21,772 bases of DNA from Sphacelaria rigidula (Eukaryota > Phaeophyceae > Sphacelariales), in the NCBI GenBank assembly GCA_964200075.2, contig CAXNAA020000386.1:1-21772 (forward strand). The letters are read 5' to 3'. The notes below the pieces were generated by a model. The model was not told the DNA's origin. It made no database searches and saw nothing but the letters and a program-made list of their open reading frames with translations. Shown here in pieces: positions 8,601-18,063 of the stretch. The first letter of the stretch is position 1. Every line of letters starts with the position of its first letter. The position numbers and the translations under genes are program-made.

Positions 8601-10469
8601 AGATGAGAGAGGGATGAAAGTTCCAATCCAGGAACAATACACATGACCGAGTGCTTCCAAAAACACTCGTGTGTTTGAACGAGACAGCTCGTGTGTGGCG
8701 TTATGTGGTGTGGCACACCTGTAGGAGCACATGCAGTACGATGGATCAGCAGTAGAAAAGGCGAGACCCATTTCCCCGTATTCATGACAAACCGAAAAGC
8801 CTTGTTTCTGTTTTTCTGGATTTAAGTTATTTCTCACCTGAAGGTTCTGTGGCCCACGTAGGCCGGGGGCAGTTGCCGCCACCTCTCGCATCCAATCCTT
8901 GGCATCCGTGTGACTCTCCGTCCATATATTCCCAAGCTGCGAGGCCCGCCAATCTCACACACACGCCTTCGCGTCCACGTAGATCCAAGAGGCGCGCCGA
9001 AGAGGCGCACGGGTCTACAGTGCGGGTAGAGGGAGGGTGGGTGCACGAGAGAGAGAGAGCGCGAAAATTGCGAGGCGCACACAAAAGGAGACCACATGGC
9101 CAAAGAAAACAAAGGACGATGTGCACGGTTAGGCTACGTGAGGGGGTGCGTATGAGACACGATGAGATACCGGGGACGGGCAGGGCGTTTGCATCACTTG
9201 AGAATACCGAGAAAAAACGAGACTATCGACACCACTGTTCGCATGGTTTCTGGGCATTGTCTCGAGGTGGAGGTGGAAAAGTGCCGGCGGGATTTGTTCT
9301 GTACGGAGCAATGCAAGACACACATATCATTTGATCTGATGCATGAACACACTTTCCGCACCATACGGGTACTGAGGTAGTGAAGACGCGTAAAGTGCTA
9401 CATACGTGACGCATAAAATCTCAACCACACGCAACTGGAATCTCACCTACTTTGGACACACTCAAAGGTCTCCTGCCCGTGAAGAAAACCCTCTGTGCTG
9501 ATCAACACATGGGTTGAGCAAAATCCAAGAGCGTTACACAGCAGTGCCGACAAAGGGCACTGGTGAAGAGCGCGCAGGGTGCATACTATCACTGGCCTGT
9601 GATGGGGGAGCACAAGTGAAAGGGTGTGGGGAGAGTATGGGGCGAAAGGGCGCGGATACGCTACAGCTGGCCACATAATTGAATATTGTGCGAAACTTGA
9701 CGGGCGTTTGTGGGACGAAAGGAAGCTTTGTTTCGGGTAGGTGTGAAAGGGGTGGGACGAGGTGAGATACAAGGGAAAAGGGACGCCCGCGCGACTGGTG
9801 TTAGGGCAGAACGAGATTCTCTACACTCTTCAAATGATTTTGAGCATATCTCGGTGAACCATGCCTACGAGAGATTTCGAGGTGGCAAAAAGTGAGCTGG
9901 TTTGCTTCAAACTTTGAATGGCAAGACGGCGCACGCACGCCCGTGTACGACGGCGATAGGATCGAGGAATACACTGCACCTCCTCTTCTCCTCCTCTACT
10001 CCCTCTCGTTGATTAATGTACACATATCTCCTGCATGTTACCTCTCTCTCTCTCTGCCCTCTTGAAAAAAGCACACTAGACACACCGCAAAGCACTTGCT
10101 CACCAGTTGTCACCACTCAGCAGGAAATCCGCGTGCCTCTGTTCGTCTTCTATTGTCTCGTGTTGGTGAAAAAGAGTGAGAGGGCATAGGCGAAGGAAAG
10201 AAGTGGCAGATTGGGAGAGCATTGTGAAAATAGGAGCTACGACAATTCAACACTCGGACATTCATAGCTGTGTCAGAAAAGGGCCAATCGCTAGGGACCC
10301 ATATGGTTTTGGTTGCAAGGAACGGCTCGCCGATTATGATTTTCAAAACCACACGAAAATTATAAGCTATTATCAGACTTTGAGCTAGCTACAACCAGAC
10401 GGAGGCGTGGTGTTTTTCTACGGGTCAACGCAGAGGTGGACGAAATATTGTTTGAGGAGGAATTCAGGT
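8601..10469. other. gene-poor stretch made mostly of old repeat DNA
   Basis: No ORF has convincing coding character. Around 8830-9120 the order GATCCAAG, GGCGCACGGGT and GTGCACGAGAGAGAG parallels the repeat copies at 10.47-13.0 kb and may be another old copy. GA and CT microsatellites lie at 9047-9059 and 10042-10055. Near 9440-9460, AATCTCACCTACTTTGGACA resembles the AATCTCACCTGCTACGCTTT landmark of the later copies. Confidence 0.5.
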
Positions 10470-11640
10470 GCCCCAACTCAACAAAGGGGCAGCCAGCTTT
10501 CCGAGGCCAACAAGTGTCCTGTGGTTTAATAGGCGCATGCCCGTGCCGCCGCTTGCGCCTCCCGACTCTCACCCGCTATGCTTCCCACTGACACTGGTTC
10601 ATCGTTTCCCCTCCGCCGATCGGCAGGGGGCGAATCCCCTCATCCAAGCGCGTGAACCAGCTGCGCAGATAAAGGGACCAGGTGATGGGTGTGGGTACCC
10701 GCGCGTGGCGTGCTTTTGGACTACCTGTGCGTGCGAGAGAGTGTGGAGAAACGGGGCATGGGTGGAGAGTTAGCTTTACATTCAAACCAACAAGAGTACA
10801 TCTGCCTGTCTCTCCCAAAGCTTGACGTGTACAAAACAGCAGCGCCGAAAACGGCTCACGAACAGTTCGTAAAATCCCGCGACAGGCGTGATGAAGAACC
10901 ATGACACCGTGGGCGTCGTTGGTCTTCTTGGTCCTCTGCTCTTCAACGACACACAAGGTACCATAATCAAAGAAGAGCTCTCACCGTTTTCGCCAGATCC
11001 AGCTGTCCAACCAGCAGCAACAACAAACGAGAGCGCGCGGGCGCTCTCCGTGGCGCGTGTCTGCTGGGGCACCTGAAGGAAGATAAATGAAAAAACGAGA
11101 AATACAGGTCCGTGATGGGCGGGAAATATATATATGGACATGTTTGACATTCAAACAGCGATGGCGCAGAAAGTAGAAGCCCAAAAGCAGGCTAAGGCAA
11201 GATCCGAAGAGGGTGGAGCACGCAAAACGGGCTCGAAGAGTACGCTTTCTCTGATGCCCTACTACTCCACACGTGATTTCCTGCACGTGGTTGTTCTCTC
11301 TCGTCTCCCCTCAATCTTCGAGATGTACGGTTCGGCGGGTAGAACAACCACTTGGAATGGTTGTGTCACAATGGCAAACGGAGAGTACTCACAGAAAACA
11401 ACTTGCAAAACGTGACTGCTTTCACGACAAGTTCTATACACACATTTGTAATCTACAACAGCTGGGTGGTGTAGGAACAAAGCATTTGCTACCACACCAA
11501 GACCCTCGAAGGCATTTTCACAGTGGTTGCGCGCACAGGTTTTTCCATCCAGGCTCAGTATTGCTGGTTCTTGAAAAAACGCGTGAAGAGGTCGAGAACA
11601 CAAACTGGTACTGCCGATAGTACAATGGGGGCAGAAACAA
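10470..11640. repeat. diverged 1.2 kb repeat, copy 1
   Basis: Ordered landmarks are shared with copy 2: CATCCAAGCGCG (10641), GCGTGGCGTGCTTTT, GTACATCTGCCTGTCTC (10796), GCTCTTCAACGACACAC (10938), GCTCTCACCGTTTTC and GCGCTCTCCGTGGCGC (11041), then TCTGCTGGGGCACCT. Offsets to copy 2 are 1163 to 1214 bp, so the relation is colinear with small insertions and deletions. No coding frame is shared by the copies. The family is not recognised; ancient transposon copies or an old tandem duplication would both fit. Confidence 0.65.
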
Positions 11641-11689
11641 TTATTTTCCCAAGCTAGTTAGGTTCTCCTCACAGCAAAGCGGCAGAGAG

Positions 11690-12530
11690 CTTTTCGAGGT
11701 CACGGTATGTCCAATGGCAATACAGACAGGCGCGTATCGTGCCACAGGTGAAACCACGCAACCCGAATCTCACCTGCTACGCTTTGACCACACGAGGTGA
11801 CCTGGGCGAAAAAGCACGACCACGGCCGATCGGCACCAGATGGATCCCCGGAGGATCCAAGCGCGCCAACCCACCCTAATGAAAAAAGGGCACACGTCGT
11901 GAAGAGTGCGGGCAGTCGCGTGTGGCGTGCTTCTCCAAAATCTGCGGAGATAGCCGGAAGAGGACAAGAAAAGGTCGAAAAATCGGCATTAAGTAGAAAC
12001 TTACCAAAGGTACATCTGCCTCTCATCAGGGGTTCACAGCAGCGTCGAAAAACAGATCGAAAAATTTCGGCAAGTACACGATTGAGAACCGTGGCGCTGG
12101 ACCTTGTCTCTCCTTCGCTCTTCAACGAGACACACGGTCCTTGACAGTAAGGGCTCTCACCGTTATCCTCCAATCAACAGCAAGAACCGACCATAGAGTA
12201 CAGGCGCTCTCCGAGGCGCATATCTGCTGAGGCACCTAAGCAAAGAGGAAGACGGGAAAGAGCGAGCGACAGAGCGAATGCGCAGGGGAAAAAAAACAGA
12301 ACCAGCAGGAGTAAGCAAAACCAAGAGGCAAAGAAGAGCACGCACACTCTGCTGCCTCTACTCCTATACTTGTGCTATATCTTTCTGCGCGTGCTTGTCC
12401 TCTCTCTTGTCTTTCTACTATCTGGTTCAGCAGATACAAGACAGTCTTCACTCGGAATGGATGGTGGTGAGGAAATGGTCACATACTCGTAACGCATGTG
12501 CTTTGGACGAAGAGAACAGGCCCAATATTT
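11690..12530. repeat. diverged 1.2 kb repeat, copy 2
   Basis: It carries the same landmark order as copy 1: GATCCAAGCGCG (11854), GTGTGGCGTGCTTCT, GTACATCTGCCTCTC (12010), GCTCTTCAACGAGACACAC (12117), GCTCTCACCGTTATC, GCGCTCTCCGAGGCGC (12204) and TCTGCTGAGGCACCT. It is shorter than copy 1 at its right end. Confidence 0.65.
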
Positions 12531-12539
12531 TCCCAACGA

Positions 12540-13000
12540 GCAGGATATAGGGGTGGATCGTGCCACAAACGCGCCGCTGGAAAATATGAAACCACAGAAC
12601 CTCACCTGCTGCGCTTCCCACCGACACAAGACCGTTTTGTTCCCCGCACCAAAAGAACGAGATAGTAGCCTATCAGCAGCGGATCTACACCACAGTTCCA
12701 AGCGCAATCCAGCCGCGCCTAAAAGGGGCACGGGTAGTCGCGTGGCGTGTTTCCGAAGTACTGTGATGTCGGGGGGGATGTGTGTGCGAGAGAGGCGCAT
12801 ATCGAGAAAGAGAGAGAGAGAAAGGGAGCGGGAAAGGGGCGGGAAATAGCGCGTCAAAAGAACGAAAATAATCACCGGGTAGGATTTGACACGAGCCGCG
12901 GACGTAACACGCAACCTTTTGCGCATCTCTGGCCTTGCCCCTTACCACGCAGCAGAAAGAGGCACCTTGCTTCAAGGACACTATACTCCTCCAACACGCG
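12540..13000. repeat. diverged 1.2 kb repeat, partial copy 3
   Basis: The opening matches copy 2: ATCGTGCCACA, then GAAACCAC, CTCACCTGCTGCGCTT (12600), TTCCAAGCGC (12693), GGGGCACGGGTAGTCGCG and GTGGCGTG. The later landmarks of copies 1 and 2 are missing, so this is a truncated copy. A GA microsatellite lies at 12809-12820. Confidence 0.55.
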
Positions 13001-13338
13001 CACACCACATGGATCACCGCTCCGTGCACAAAGTGCGCCTCATTTCAATACGAGAGCTGCAAAAGATAAAACCTTTGTAAATTCGATGTCGCTTCCGGTG
13101 GTGCAGGGTTCAAAGATACAGAATCAGTTCGGAGTTTGCACGAAAAACACGGCTGCGCCGAGAGGAGTCATGAGAAATGTGTAGCAACGATACCACTGTA
13201 GCCCAACCAAGTCTGGCGACGGTCGGGCAATTGAAACGCGTTCAGTCGCAAACAGAAACATGAATTCTTGCCATTGTTTCAGGATAACACTGGGCTGATG
13301 GGAAGCGCATTGTTCGTCAGTTGTTGAAAGGAGTCGCC
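13001..13338. other. region upstream of the 13.3 kb ORF
   Basis: No gene is supported. A sequence ATTGTTTCAG ending at 13281 would serve as a 3' splice site, and the frame of the following ORF is open from 13288, so that ORF could have an upstream coding exon. There is no clear TATA box. Confidence 0.4.
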
Positions 13339-13734
13339 ATGAGCAAGGATGAAGCGGATGTTTCATCATCTCGCGTGAGCATTACTTCAAAACTGCAAGA
13401 GTTGGAGGAAATCATCCTGGATGTCGGGGACCTTTCAGCCCTGAAAACCATAGATTTCAATCTGGGAAAAGTGTGTGAGGGCACCAAGGACAGCTCCAAG
13501 AAAAAGGACGACGAAAAAGTTGTCGCGGCCCAGGCGAAGAAAAGAGTAGCTATAGAAGAGCTACCGCGATCGCGCAAGCCTTGGTCTGGTAGCCATGGTT
13601 TGTTCGTAGGTTCGCCTGGTGTTCCTATTTCAGGAGACGCGAGGGTTGGCGAGACTGAAAGTCTTGATGACGAATACGCTATACCCGATAACATATTTGA
13701 CGAATATAAGTACAAGCCGTCAGGTGACATGTGA
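13339..13734 (+). CDS. hypothetical acidic/charged protein, 131 residues
   Basis: The ATG at 13339 sits in GTCGCCATGAGC, a reasonable initiation context. The 131-residue product is charged: a probable helix near residues 15-35 (SKLQELEEIILDVGDLSALK), a lysine-rich stretch near 50-70 (SSKKKDDEK, AQAKKR), and an acidic, tyrosine-containing tail (ESLDDEYAIPDNIFDEYKYK). No domain is recognised; the composition suggests a partly disordered nuclear or cytosolic protein. The frame continues open after the TGA (13732-13734) for another 65 codons to 13932, with coding character from about 13780. Either the TGA is a decay mutation, or it lies in a short intron, or the continuation is chance. It is one of the better gene candidates in the window. 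Confidence 0.5.
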   Translation: MSKDEADVSSSRVSITSKLQELEEIILDVGDLSALKTIDFNLGKVCEGTKDSSKKKDDEKVVAAQAKKRVAIEELPRSRKPWSGSHGLFVGSPGVPISGDARVGETESLDDEYAIPDNIFDEYKYKPSGDM

Positions 13735-13779
13735 TGGCAGGGGTGGTCGTGTTTAGATTGGCTTAACTATTTGCACAGG

Positions 13780-13932
13780 AGATTGTTCGAAAGGAGGATG
13801 CATAATTTGGCCCACAGTTTGACGACTGCGAAAGTTGGCGCCACTACAATCATCCGAAGCATATCTCACAGACAGCATTGCACTGAGGACGGAAAAGCGA
13901 AGCGCCCAAGGAAGCAAAGAGATATGGGGTAA
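13780..13932 (+). CDS. candidate second exon or read-through extension of the 13339 gene
   Basis: Fifty codons in the same frame as the upstream ORF begin RLFERRMHNLAHSLTTAKVG and end KRPRKQRDMG, then TAA at 13930. The stretch is strongly basic, while the upstream tail is acidic. Just before it is CTTAACTATTTGCACAG|G, which has a branch-like CTTAAC and a good 3' splice site ending at 13778. Joining from a weak donor AT|GTGATG at 13731 would remove 48 bases, keep the frame and drop the TGA. An intron that short is unusual, so decay or stop read-through is equally possible. Confidence 0.3.
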   Translation, partial: RLFERRMHNLAHSLTTAKVGATTIIRSISHRQHCTEDGKAKRPRKQRDMG

Positions 13933-13975
13933 ACCCAACGGCCCATTGTCTCATCGATCGTTTGTGGGCATTTAG

Positions 13976-14113
13976 TTTGCATCTTGCTACAAGTGTTCCA
14001 ATACTCGAGAGATTCAGGTCAAAGCCAAAGGCGGCAGTGCTCAACAGGCTGATATTATTGCTGCACTACAGCAGACGTCTAGTGTTCGTGCGAAATTTCT
14101 GGTCTCTTCGTAG
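13976..14113 (+). CDS. candidate terminal exon, unknown protein
   Basis: The open frame from a TAG at 13973 to a TAG at 14111 encodes 45 residues, with a protein-like core REIQVKAKGGSAQQADIIAA followed by LQQTSSVRAKFLVSS. GAGAGATTCAG|GTC at 14017 could be the acceptor. It is in a different frame from the preceding segment and has no ATG, so it needs splicing to be used. No family is recognised. Confidence 0.25.
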   Translation, partial: FASCYKCSNTREIQVKAKGGSAQQADIIAALQQTSSVRAKFLVSS

Positions 14114-14142
14114 ATCAAGTCTCCGCTTATTCGCCCAGTTGA

Positions 14143-14358
14143 ATGTTTGCCTCGGCGCCCCTGATGCACCGTAGAGAACAACAAGAGCAAGTGCTCCATG
14201 ATAGGCATCGGTTGGAAGTTGCGGTGGCTGCAATGATACGTTCATCCACTCGGTCATCACATCCTATCAAAAGAAAACAACTGCAACGGTCACGATCTTC
14301 CAGGGGCGGGTCGTCTGCTGGAAGACACGCCCGAATCACGCAGGACACCTCCTCTTAG
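14143..14358 (+). CDS. candidate small basic ORF, 71 residues
   Basis: From ATG 14143 the peptide is basic and polar, with REQQEQVLHDRHRLEVAVAA forming a likely helix and a serine/arginine-rich tail (RSRSSRGGSSAGRH). It ends four bases before the next ATG-initiated frame. It may be part of the same spliced or decayed gene as the segments on either side. No family is recognised. Confidence 0.25.
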   Translation: MFASAPLMHRREQQEQVLHDRHRLEVAVAAMIRSSTRSSHPIKRKQLQRSRSSRGGSSAGRHARITQDTSS

Positions 14359-14362
14359 TACC

Positions 14363-14653
14363 ATGTCTGGTGGTCGCAGCGTACCATTCGGTACCACCCG
14401 TTCCCAGACGCTACCCTTTCGCGTTGAGGATGTGTTGGTGAGCAAGCCAGAGCATTTGACTGTCTTGAGTTTTGGAGCACTGATCGCGGTACGAAAGACT
14501 TGTTGTAAGTTGGATAAGGTGGAGTTAGTTTTCGTTCGGTCCTGGAGCTTTTGCAACGCAGGTGACCCCGGCTGGTACATCAACACACACCGAAAAGGTG
14601 CAGACTGGCGCCAAGAAAAGATGGGAGAAACACGCGCACACACCCAACACTAG
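14363..14653 (+). CDS. candidate ORF or first exon, 96 residues
   Basis: From ATG 14363 the frame gives MSGGRSVPFGTTRSQTLPFR and continues protein-like for about 48 codons (VEDVLVSKPEHLTVLSFGAL). There it meets TT|GTAAGT, a perfect donor consensus, near 14506. Beyond that the peptide looks less natural (short, histidine and threonine rich at the end), as expected if it is intron. No domain is recognised. Confidence 0.3.
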   Translation: MSGGRSVPFGTTRSQTLPFRVEDVLVSKPEHLTVLSFGALIAVRKTCCKLDKVELVFVRSWSFCNAGDPGWYINTHRKGADWRQEKMGETRAHTQH

Positions 14654-14783
14654 TTCGGCATTGTCATCGCGGGTGAGCACATGAAATCACACCAGCATCT
14701 ACTACGCTACTCAACAGTCCACAGTGCCTCCGTGAGAGTAGGTTGTGGCTACAGTACTCACGTGTGTGTGTGTGAATGTTCCA

Positions 14784-15212
14784 ATGGCGAGGTGGGGACG
14801 CTGTGAAATGAGTTCCAATAGCGGGCAGCACGCAAACGCGGCGGAATTACGAACGGTGACGCCGAATGCGCCGGTGCATCTACTGAAAGCGGTACATGAG
14901 CGCCAACAGAACAAAAGGGGTAGAGGGAGAGTGGAGACAAAGGGCACGAGAGGAGAAAGCTTGCGCCAGTGGGTGAAGGAGCGAGAGTGGTGTGGAATGG
15001 TGTTGCAGAAGGTGAGAATTATCCGGGAGGTGTCTTGCTACACATCGCAACAATTGATTCCTGAAGGGACCAGAGAGGCAAACTGCGTTGGTTTGTTGCT
15101 TTGTTGCTTTATCTGTTTCACCCGCACATCGTTTGGCCAGCGCCGCATCTCCTGCTGGTCGACAGCCCAGTCTTTCGAAATGGAAGGGAGGAGGAGGGTC
15201 AAACAGCGATGA
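14784..15212 (+). CDS. candidate ORF, 142 residues, unknown
   Basis: From ATG 14784 the product begins MARWGRCEMSSNSGQHANAA, then has a charged middle (KRGRGRVETKGTRGESLRQW) and a hydrophobic cysteine-rich patch (CVGLLLCCFICF) that could be a membrane segment. On the opposite strand a 338-codon frame (14880-15896) overlaps it, so at most one of the two is real. Neither matches a known family. A GT microsatellite lies just upstream at 14762-14774. Confidence 0.2.
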   Translation: MARWGRCEMSSNSGQHANAAELRTVTPNAPVHLLKAVHERQQNKRGRGRVETKGTRGESLRQWVKEREWCGMVLQKVRIIREVSCYTSQQLIPEGTREANCVGLLLCCFICFTRTSFGQRRISCWSTAQSFEMEGRRRVKQR

Positions 15213-15896
15213 GTGTTGAGTACGTTTGTCGTACTTGCAGAACGAGCCCTGAACCTCTTCATTTCGGCAAAAGTTGTCGGCTGGAACAGCGACTCTTTGT
15301 CTGACTTTTGTCGCACGGTTTGAATGCTGTGATGAATGCGCCAAATTGGCACGTACGCAAGACCCACCGACCCCCCTCTGGTTTTCCAAACCAGCTTCTT
15401 TACATCGGCGAAAGAGAGAGAATAGAGTTCGAACGGCCACGATGTGTCCGACGTTTGGTCGGGCGCCCCAGGAGCGCCGATGTTCGCGTTCGTTCCACAA
15501 ACCAGCCATCTTCAAATCTGCGAGAGGCAGAAACCAAAGTTTAAATAGCCATGATGTGTCAAATGGCGTGTCGCGCGCGAGAGGAGCGCCGATCCTACTC
15601 TCGTTTCCAAACCAACTTTCTAACATCGGGGAGACGGAGAGAGCAAAGCGAGTAGTTATTATGTATCCAACGAGTGTCGTACACGCAAGAAGCACCGACC
15701 CCTCTCTCGTTTGCCAAACCTGCTTTTTCAAGTCAGAGAAGGAACGAGGAAAGTTCACAGCCATGGTGAATGTGTCCGACGCTTTGTCCCGCGAGCAAGT
15801 TGTTCTTGGAACCAGCATTGTTGCATTTGGAGAGAGTAGGAAAGAAAACGAGCAGCCATGATGTTTCGGAGGATTTGTCGCGCGCGCAAGAAGCAT
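14880..15896 (-). CDS. long open frame through the start of the 110 bp array, doubtful
   Basis: From ATG 15896 there are 338 codons to a stop at 14880. The first 190 residues come from tandem units and repeat a motif of about 37 residues (for example SDTSWLF, PLPDLKK, NERGIGAS). The rest is unique and ends in a leucine- and serine-rich stretch with no recognised domain. The units are mostly 107-112 bp, so the frame is not kept across the array. The open length is long for chance, but repeat structure explains much of it. Treat it as a possible fossil of a repeat protein. Confidence 0.2.
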   Translation of the reverse strand: MLLARATNPPKHHGCSFSFLLSPNATMLVPRTTCSRDKASDTFTMAVNFPRSFSDLKKQVWQTREGSVLLACTTLVGYIITTRFALSVSPMLESWFGNESRIGAPLARDTPFDTSWLFKLWFLPLADLKMAGLWNEREHRRSWGARPNVGHIVAVRTLFSLFRRCKEAGLENQRGVGGSCVRANLAHSSQHSNRATKVRQRVAVPADNFCRNEEVQGSFCKYDKRTQHSSLFDPPPPFHFERLGCRPAGDAALAKRCAGETDKATKQQTNAVCLSGPFRNQLLRCVARHLPDNSHLLQHHSTPLSLLHPLAQAFSSRALCLHSPSTPFVLLALMYRFQ

Positions 15897-16850
15897 CGAT
15901 TCTGCTCTCGCTCTTCAAACCAGCTTTTTGTAGGTCGGGGAGAGGGAGAGAGCACAGTTCAAATAGCCATGCTGTGTCCCACGCTTGGTCGTGCACCCGA
16001 AAAACACCGATCCCTCGCTCGTTGTTCACACCAGCGATTTTCAAACCCGGGAGAGGCCGAGGCCTAAGTTTTAAATATCCAATGTGTCCAACGATTTGTT
16101 GCGCTCGCAAGGAGCACCAATCGCGCCCTTGTTGCACAAACCAGCATTTTTTGTAGTCGGGGAGGGGCAGAGAGCAACGTTCGAGCATCCATGACGTGTC
16201 TGACGCTTGGTCGCGCAAGCAAGAAGCACCGATCCCCCTCTCGTTCTTCAAACCAGCGTTTCATAAAGTTCGAGAGGGAGACAGCAAACTTCGAACACCA
16301 TGATGTGTCCCACGCTTTGTCTCGCGCGCAAGGAGGCACCGATACTCCGTTTCACAAACCAGCAATTTTCACATCTACGAACAGGCAGAAAACAAAGTTC
16401 AATTAGCCATGATGTTTCAAACGGTTTGTTTCGCACGCGAGAGCGCCGGTCGCGCTGTCGTTCCACAAATCGGGGACAGTGAGAGAGCATGGAGCAGCCA
16501 TGATGTGTCAGATGCTTGGTCGCGTGCGCAAGGAGGCATCAACCCTCTTTCCCACAACATCTTCTTCTACAGTGATCGAAAAACCCATGATGTGTCCGAC
16601 GCGTGGTCGCGCGCAAGAAACAAACTTCAACAGTCATGATGTATCTGACGATGTGTCGCGCACGCGAGGAACACCGATCGCGCTCTCGTTCCACAAACCA
16701 GCGTTTCTTCAATCCGGGAGAGGGAGAGAGCAAAGTCCAAACAGCCATGATGTGTCCGATGATATGGCGCGTGCGCAAGGAACACCCATCGTTCTTCAAA
16801 TCGCCTGTGTCTCAATCGGCGAGAGGGAAAGAGCGAAGTGCGAATAGATC
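15340..16850. repeat. tandem array, about 14 units of roughly 110 bp
   Basis: The landmark GATGTGTCC (with small changes) falls at 15441, 15553, 15660, 15769, 15860, 15971, 16081, 16193, 16302, 16411, 16502, 16589, 16638 and 16749. Most spacings are 107-112 bp. Those of 91, 91, 87 and 49 bp mark internal deletions. Within a unit the order is GATGTGTCCGACGCTTGGTC, CGCGCGCAAG, AAGCACCGATC, CTCTCGTTC, CAAACCAGC, GGGAGAGGGAGAGAGCAAAG, AATAGCCAT. Units differ at many positions, so the array is old compared with the 61 bp array. Confidence 0.9.
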
Positions 16851-17275
16851 GGAGCACGCCTCGCCAATTTCCCCCATTTAGAAGATACCGCAAGTGACGC
16901 AAGATCCATACAAGCTGGGCCGGCCAAAAAGCCAGCAATCCTTCAGTCGGGTCTAGCTCTACGGCTGTCACGAGTTTGGGCTTCGAATTTGGAGGCTGAT
17001 TTCATCAGGCAATACAGGAGTGATAGGCGCCGGAAAAAAATTGCTTTGCACTCATGTAGGGAAATTGTGGCAAATTGGCGGCGCGGTGGAGAGTTGTCCA
17101 ACTGTAAAATCGACTGAAAGTAAGTATCCCCGATCAAGCTAAAATTTGGTGTGTGCGTGCGTGATGGCATTGCGGTAAGATGCATGGTAGTTGTGAGGCT
17201 CAATTCGTCTTGTACCAAGAGTTATGGCCTCGTACATATTCCAGTCAATATACCAGTCAACGGAGGAAATGCAGG
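16851..17275. other. unique stretch without a supported gene
   Basis: No ORF has coding character that I can defend. An A7 run and a few GTGTGTGCGTGCGTG dinucleotides are the only simple-sequence features. Confidence 0.45.
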
Positions 17276-17561
17276 AATATCGCCGCGCGCCACTCATTTC
17301 TTCGAGGTGGGACCTCAAATTTCGAGACGTGATTTTGAAGCAACTCCTCGATACAACCACGAAAGATCACAAAATAAATAAATATTTTTTGGCCGTCTTC
17401 ACTGCGATTATCGATCCGCTCCAACCTTTTCGATGGTCAAATGTCGGAAAAAAAAAAAAAATCGTTGTGATCTTTCGTAGTCATTCAGATGAGTTCCTTC
17501 CGAAACATGTCTCAAAATTTGAGGTTCCAACTCGAAAAAACGAGTGGCGCGCCGTGATATT
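17276..17561. repeat. foldback structure with two 97-base inverted arms
   Basis: The left arm (17276-17372) and the reverse complement of the right arm (17465-17561) align without a gap over 97 positions, with about 78 matches by eye. Both begin AATATC and end with the identical ACGAAAGATCACAA; the central ACCTCAAATTT is also identical. The 92-base loop is A/T-rich at its ends and includes 14 consecutive A at 17448-17461. It could be a foldback or MITE-type element, or a source of hairpin RNA. I see no target-site duplication. Confidence 0.8.
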
Positions 17562-17754
17562 GCCGATTGACGAGCTTCTTGGCCGGCCCAGCTTGTACTC
17601 CGTGCCGATTATGACTGTGTTATCGATGATGGAGACGGTTCGTACGCCGACGGATGGCTCCAAAGGAAGCCGTGTGCACCACCATGTCAACCATGCCACG
17701 TAGAACAATGCAAAGGTTTTCATGCTTGCCCGCGTGGCACCATATACCACTTAC

Positions 17755-17895
17755 GCCAGCGTGCGAAAAAGCGGATAATGTCTGAGGTGCCTCACGGATC
17801 GCCTTCTCTATGATACCACGGTCACGTGCGTAGTACACGCCCCCCGCAACCGCGTCATACTGAGCAGTGTAGCGAGCCTTCACCCTGTTTCCCAC
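17755..17895 (-). CDS. candidate internal exon, 47 codons, clean splice sites
   Basis: On the minus strand CTAGGCAGGGCAG| is followed by exactly 47 open codons and then GGC|GTAAGT, a perfect donor. The peptide begins VGNRVKARYTAQYDAVAGGV, continues YYARDRGIIEKAIREAPQTL and ends SAFSHAG. The opening VGNRVKARY recalls the first strand of Tudor/SH3-like folds, but that is a weak resemblance. Past the donor the frame loses protein character. The same frame upstream, beyond a TAG and a TGA, carries another coding-like stretch (17938-18063). It lies downstream of the ankyrin gene on the same strand. This is either an exon of a separate gene or a pseudogene remnant. Confidence 0.4.
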
Positions 17896-17937
17896 CTGCC
17901 CTGCCTAGCTACCTAGTCCAACACCCATGAATGCTCA

Positions 17938-18063
17938 AATCTGCGCAATAGGAATTCCATCCGCACGCAGCGACGCTTGACACTCAGGGATAGCAACGCC
18001 GTGCCCCGGATCTACGTGTGACGCGTCGGCTGCAGCAGTAGCGACAGCTAGCGTGTTTCCGGG
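17938..18063 (-). CDS. candidate coding segment upstream of the 17755-17895 exon
   Basis: The minus frame begins after a TAG at 18064 and encodes 42 residues, PGNTLAVATAAADASHVDPG followed by HGVAIPECQASLRADGIPIA. It then meets TGA at 17935. The frame is the same as that of the 17755-17895 segment; between them lie only a TGA and a TAG. No canonical GT donor sits at the end, so a decayed gene is more likely than a spliced one. No family is recognised. Confidence 0.25.

Noticed and set aside
10888-11415. Several 60-100 codon ORFs within the 1.2 kb repeats
   Set aside because: The frames are not shared between repeat copies and the peptides are low in coding character.
17224-17703. 159-codon plus-strand ORF
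   Set aside because: It runs straight through both arms and the loop of the foldback, including the A14 run, and has no domain; the opposite strand carries better exon-like signals at its right neighbour.
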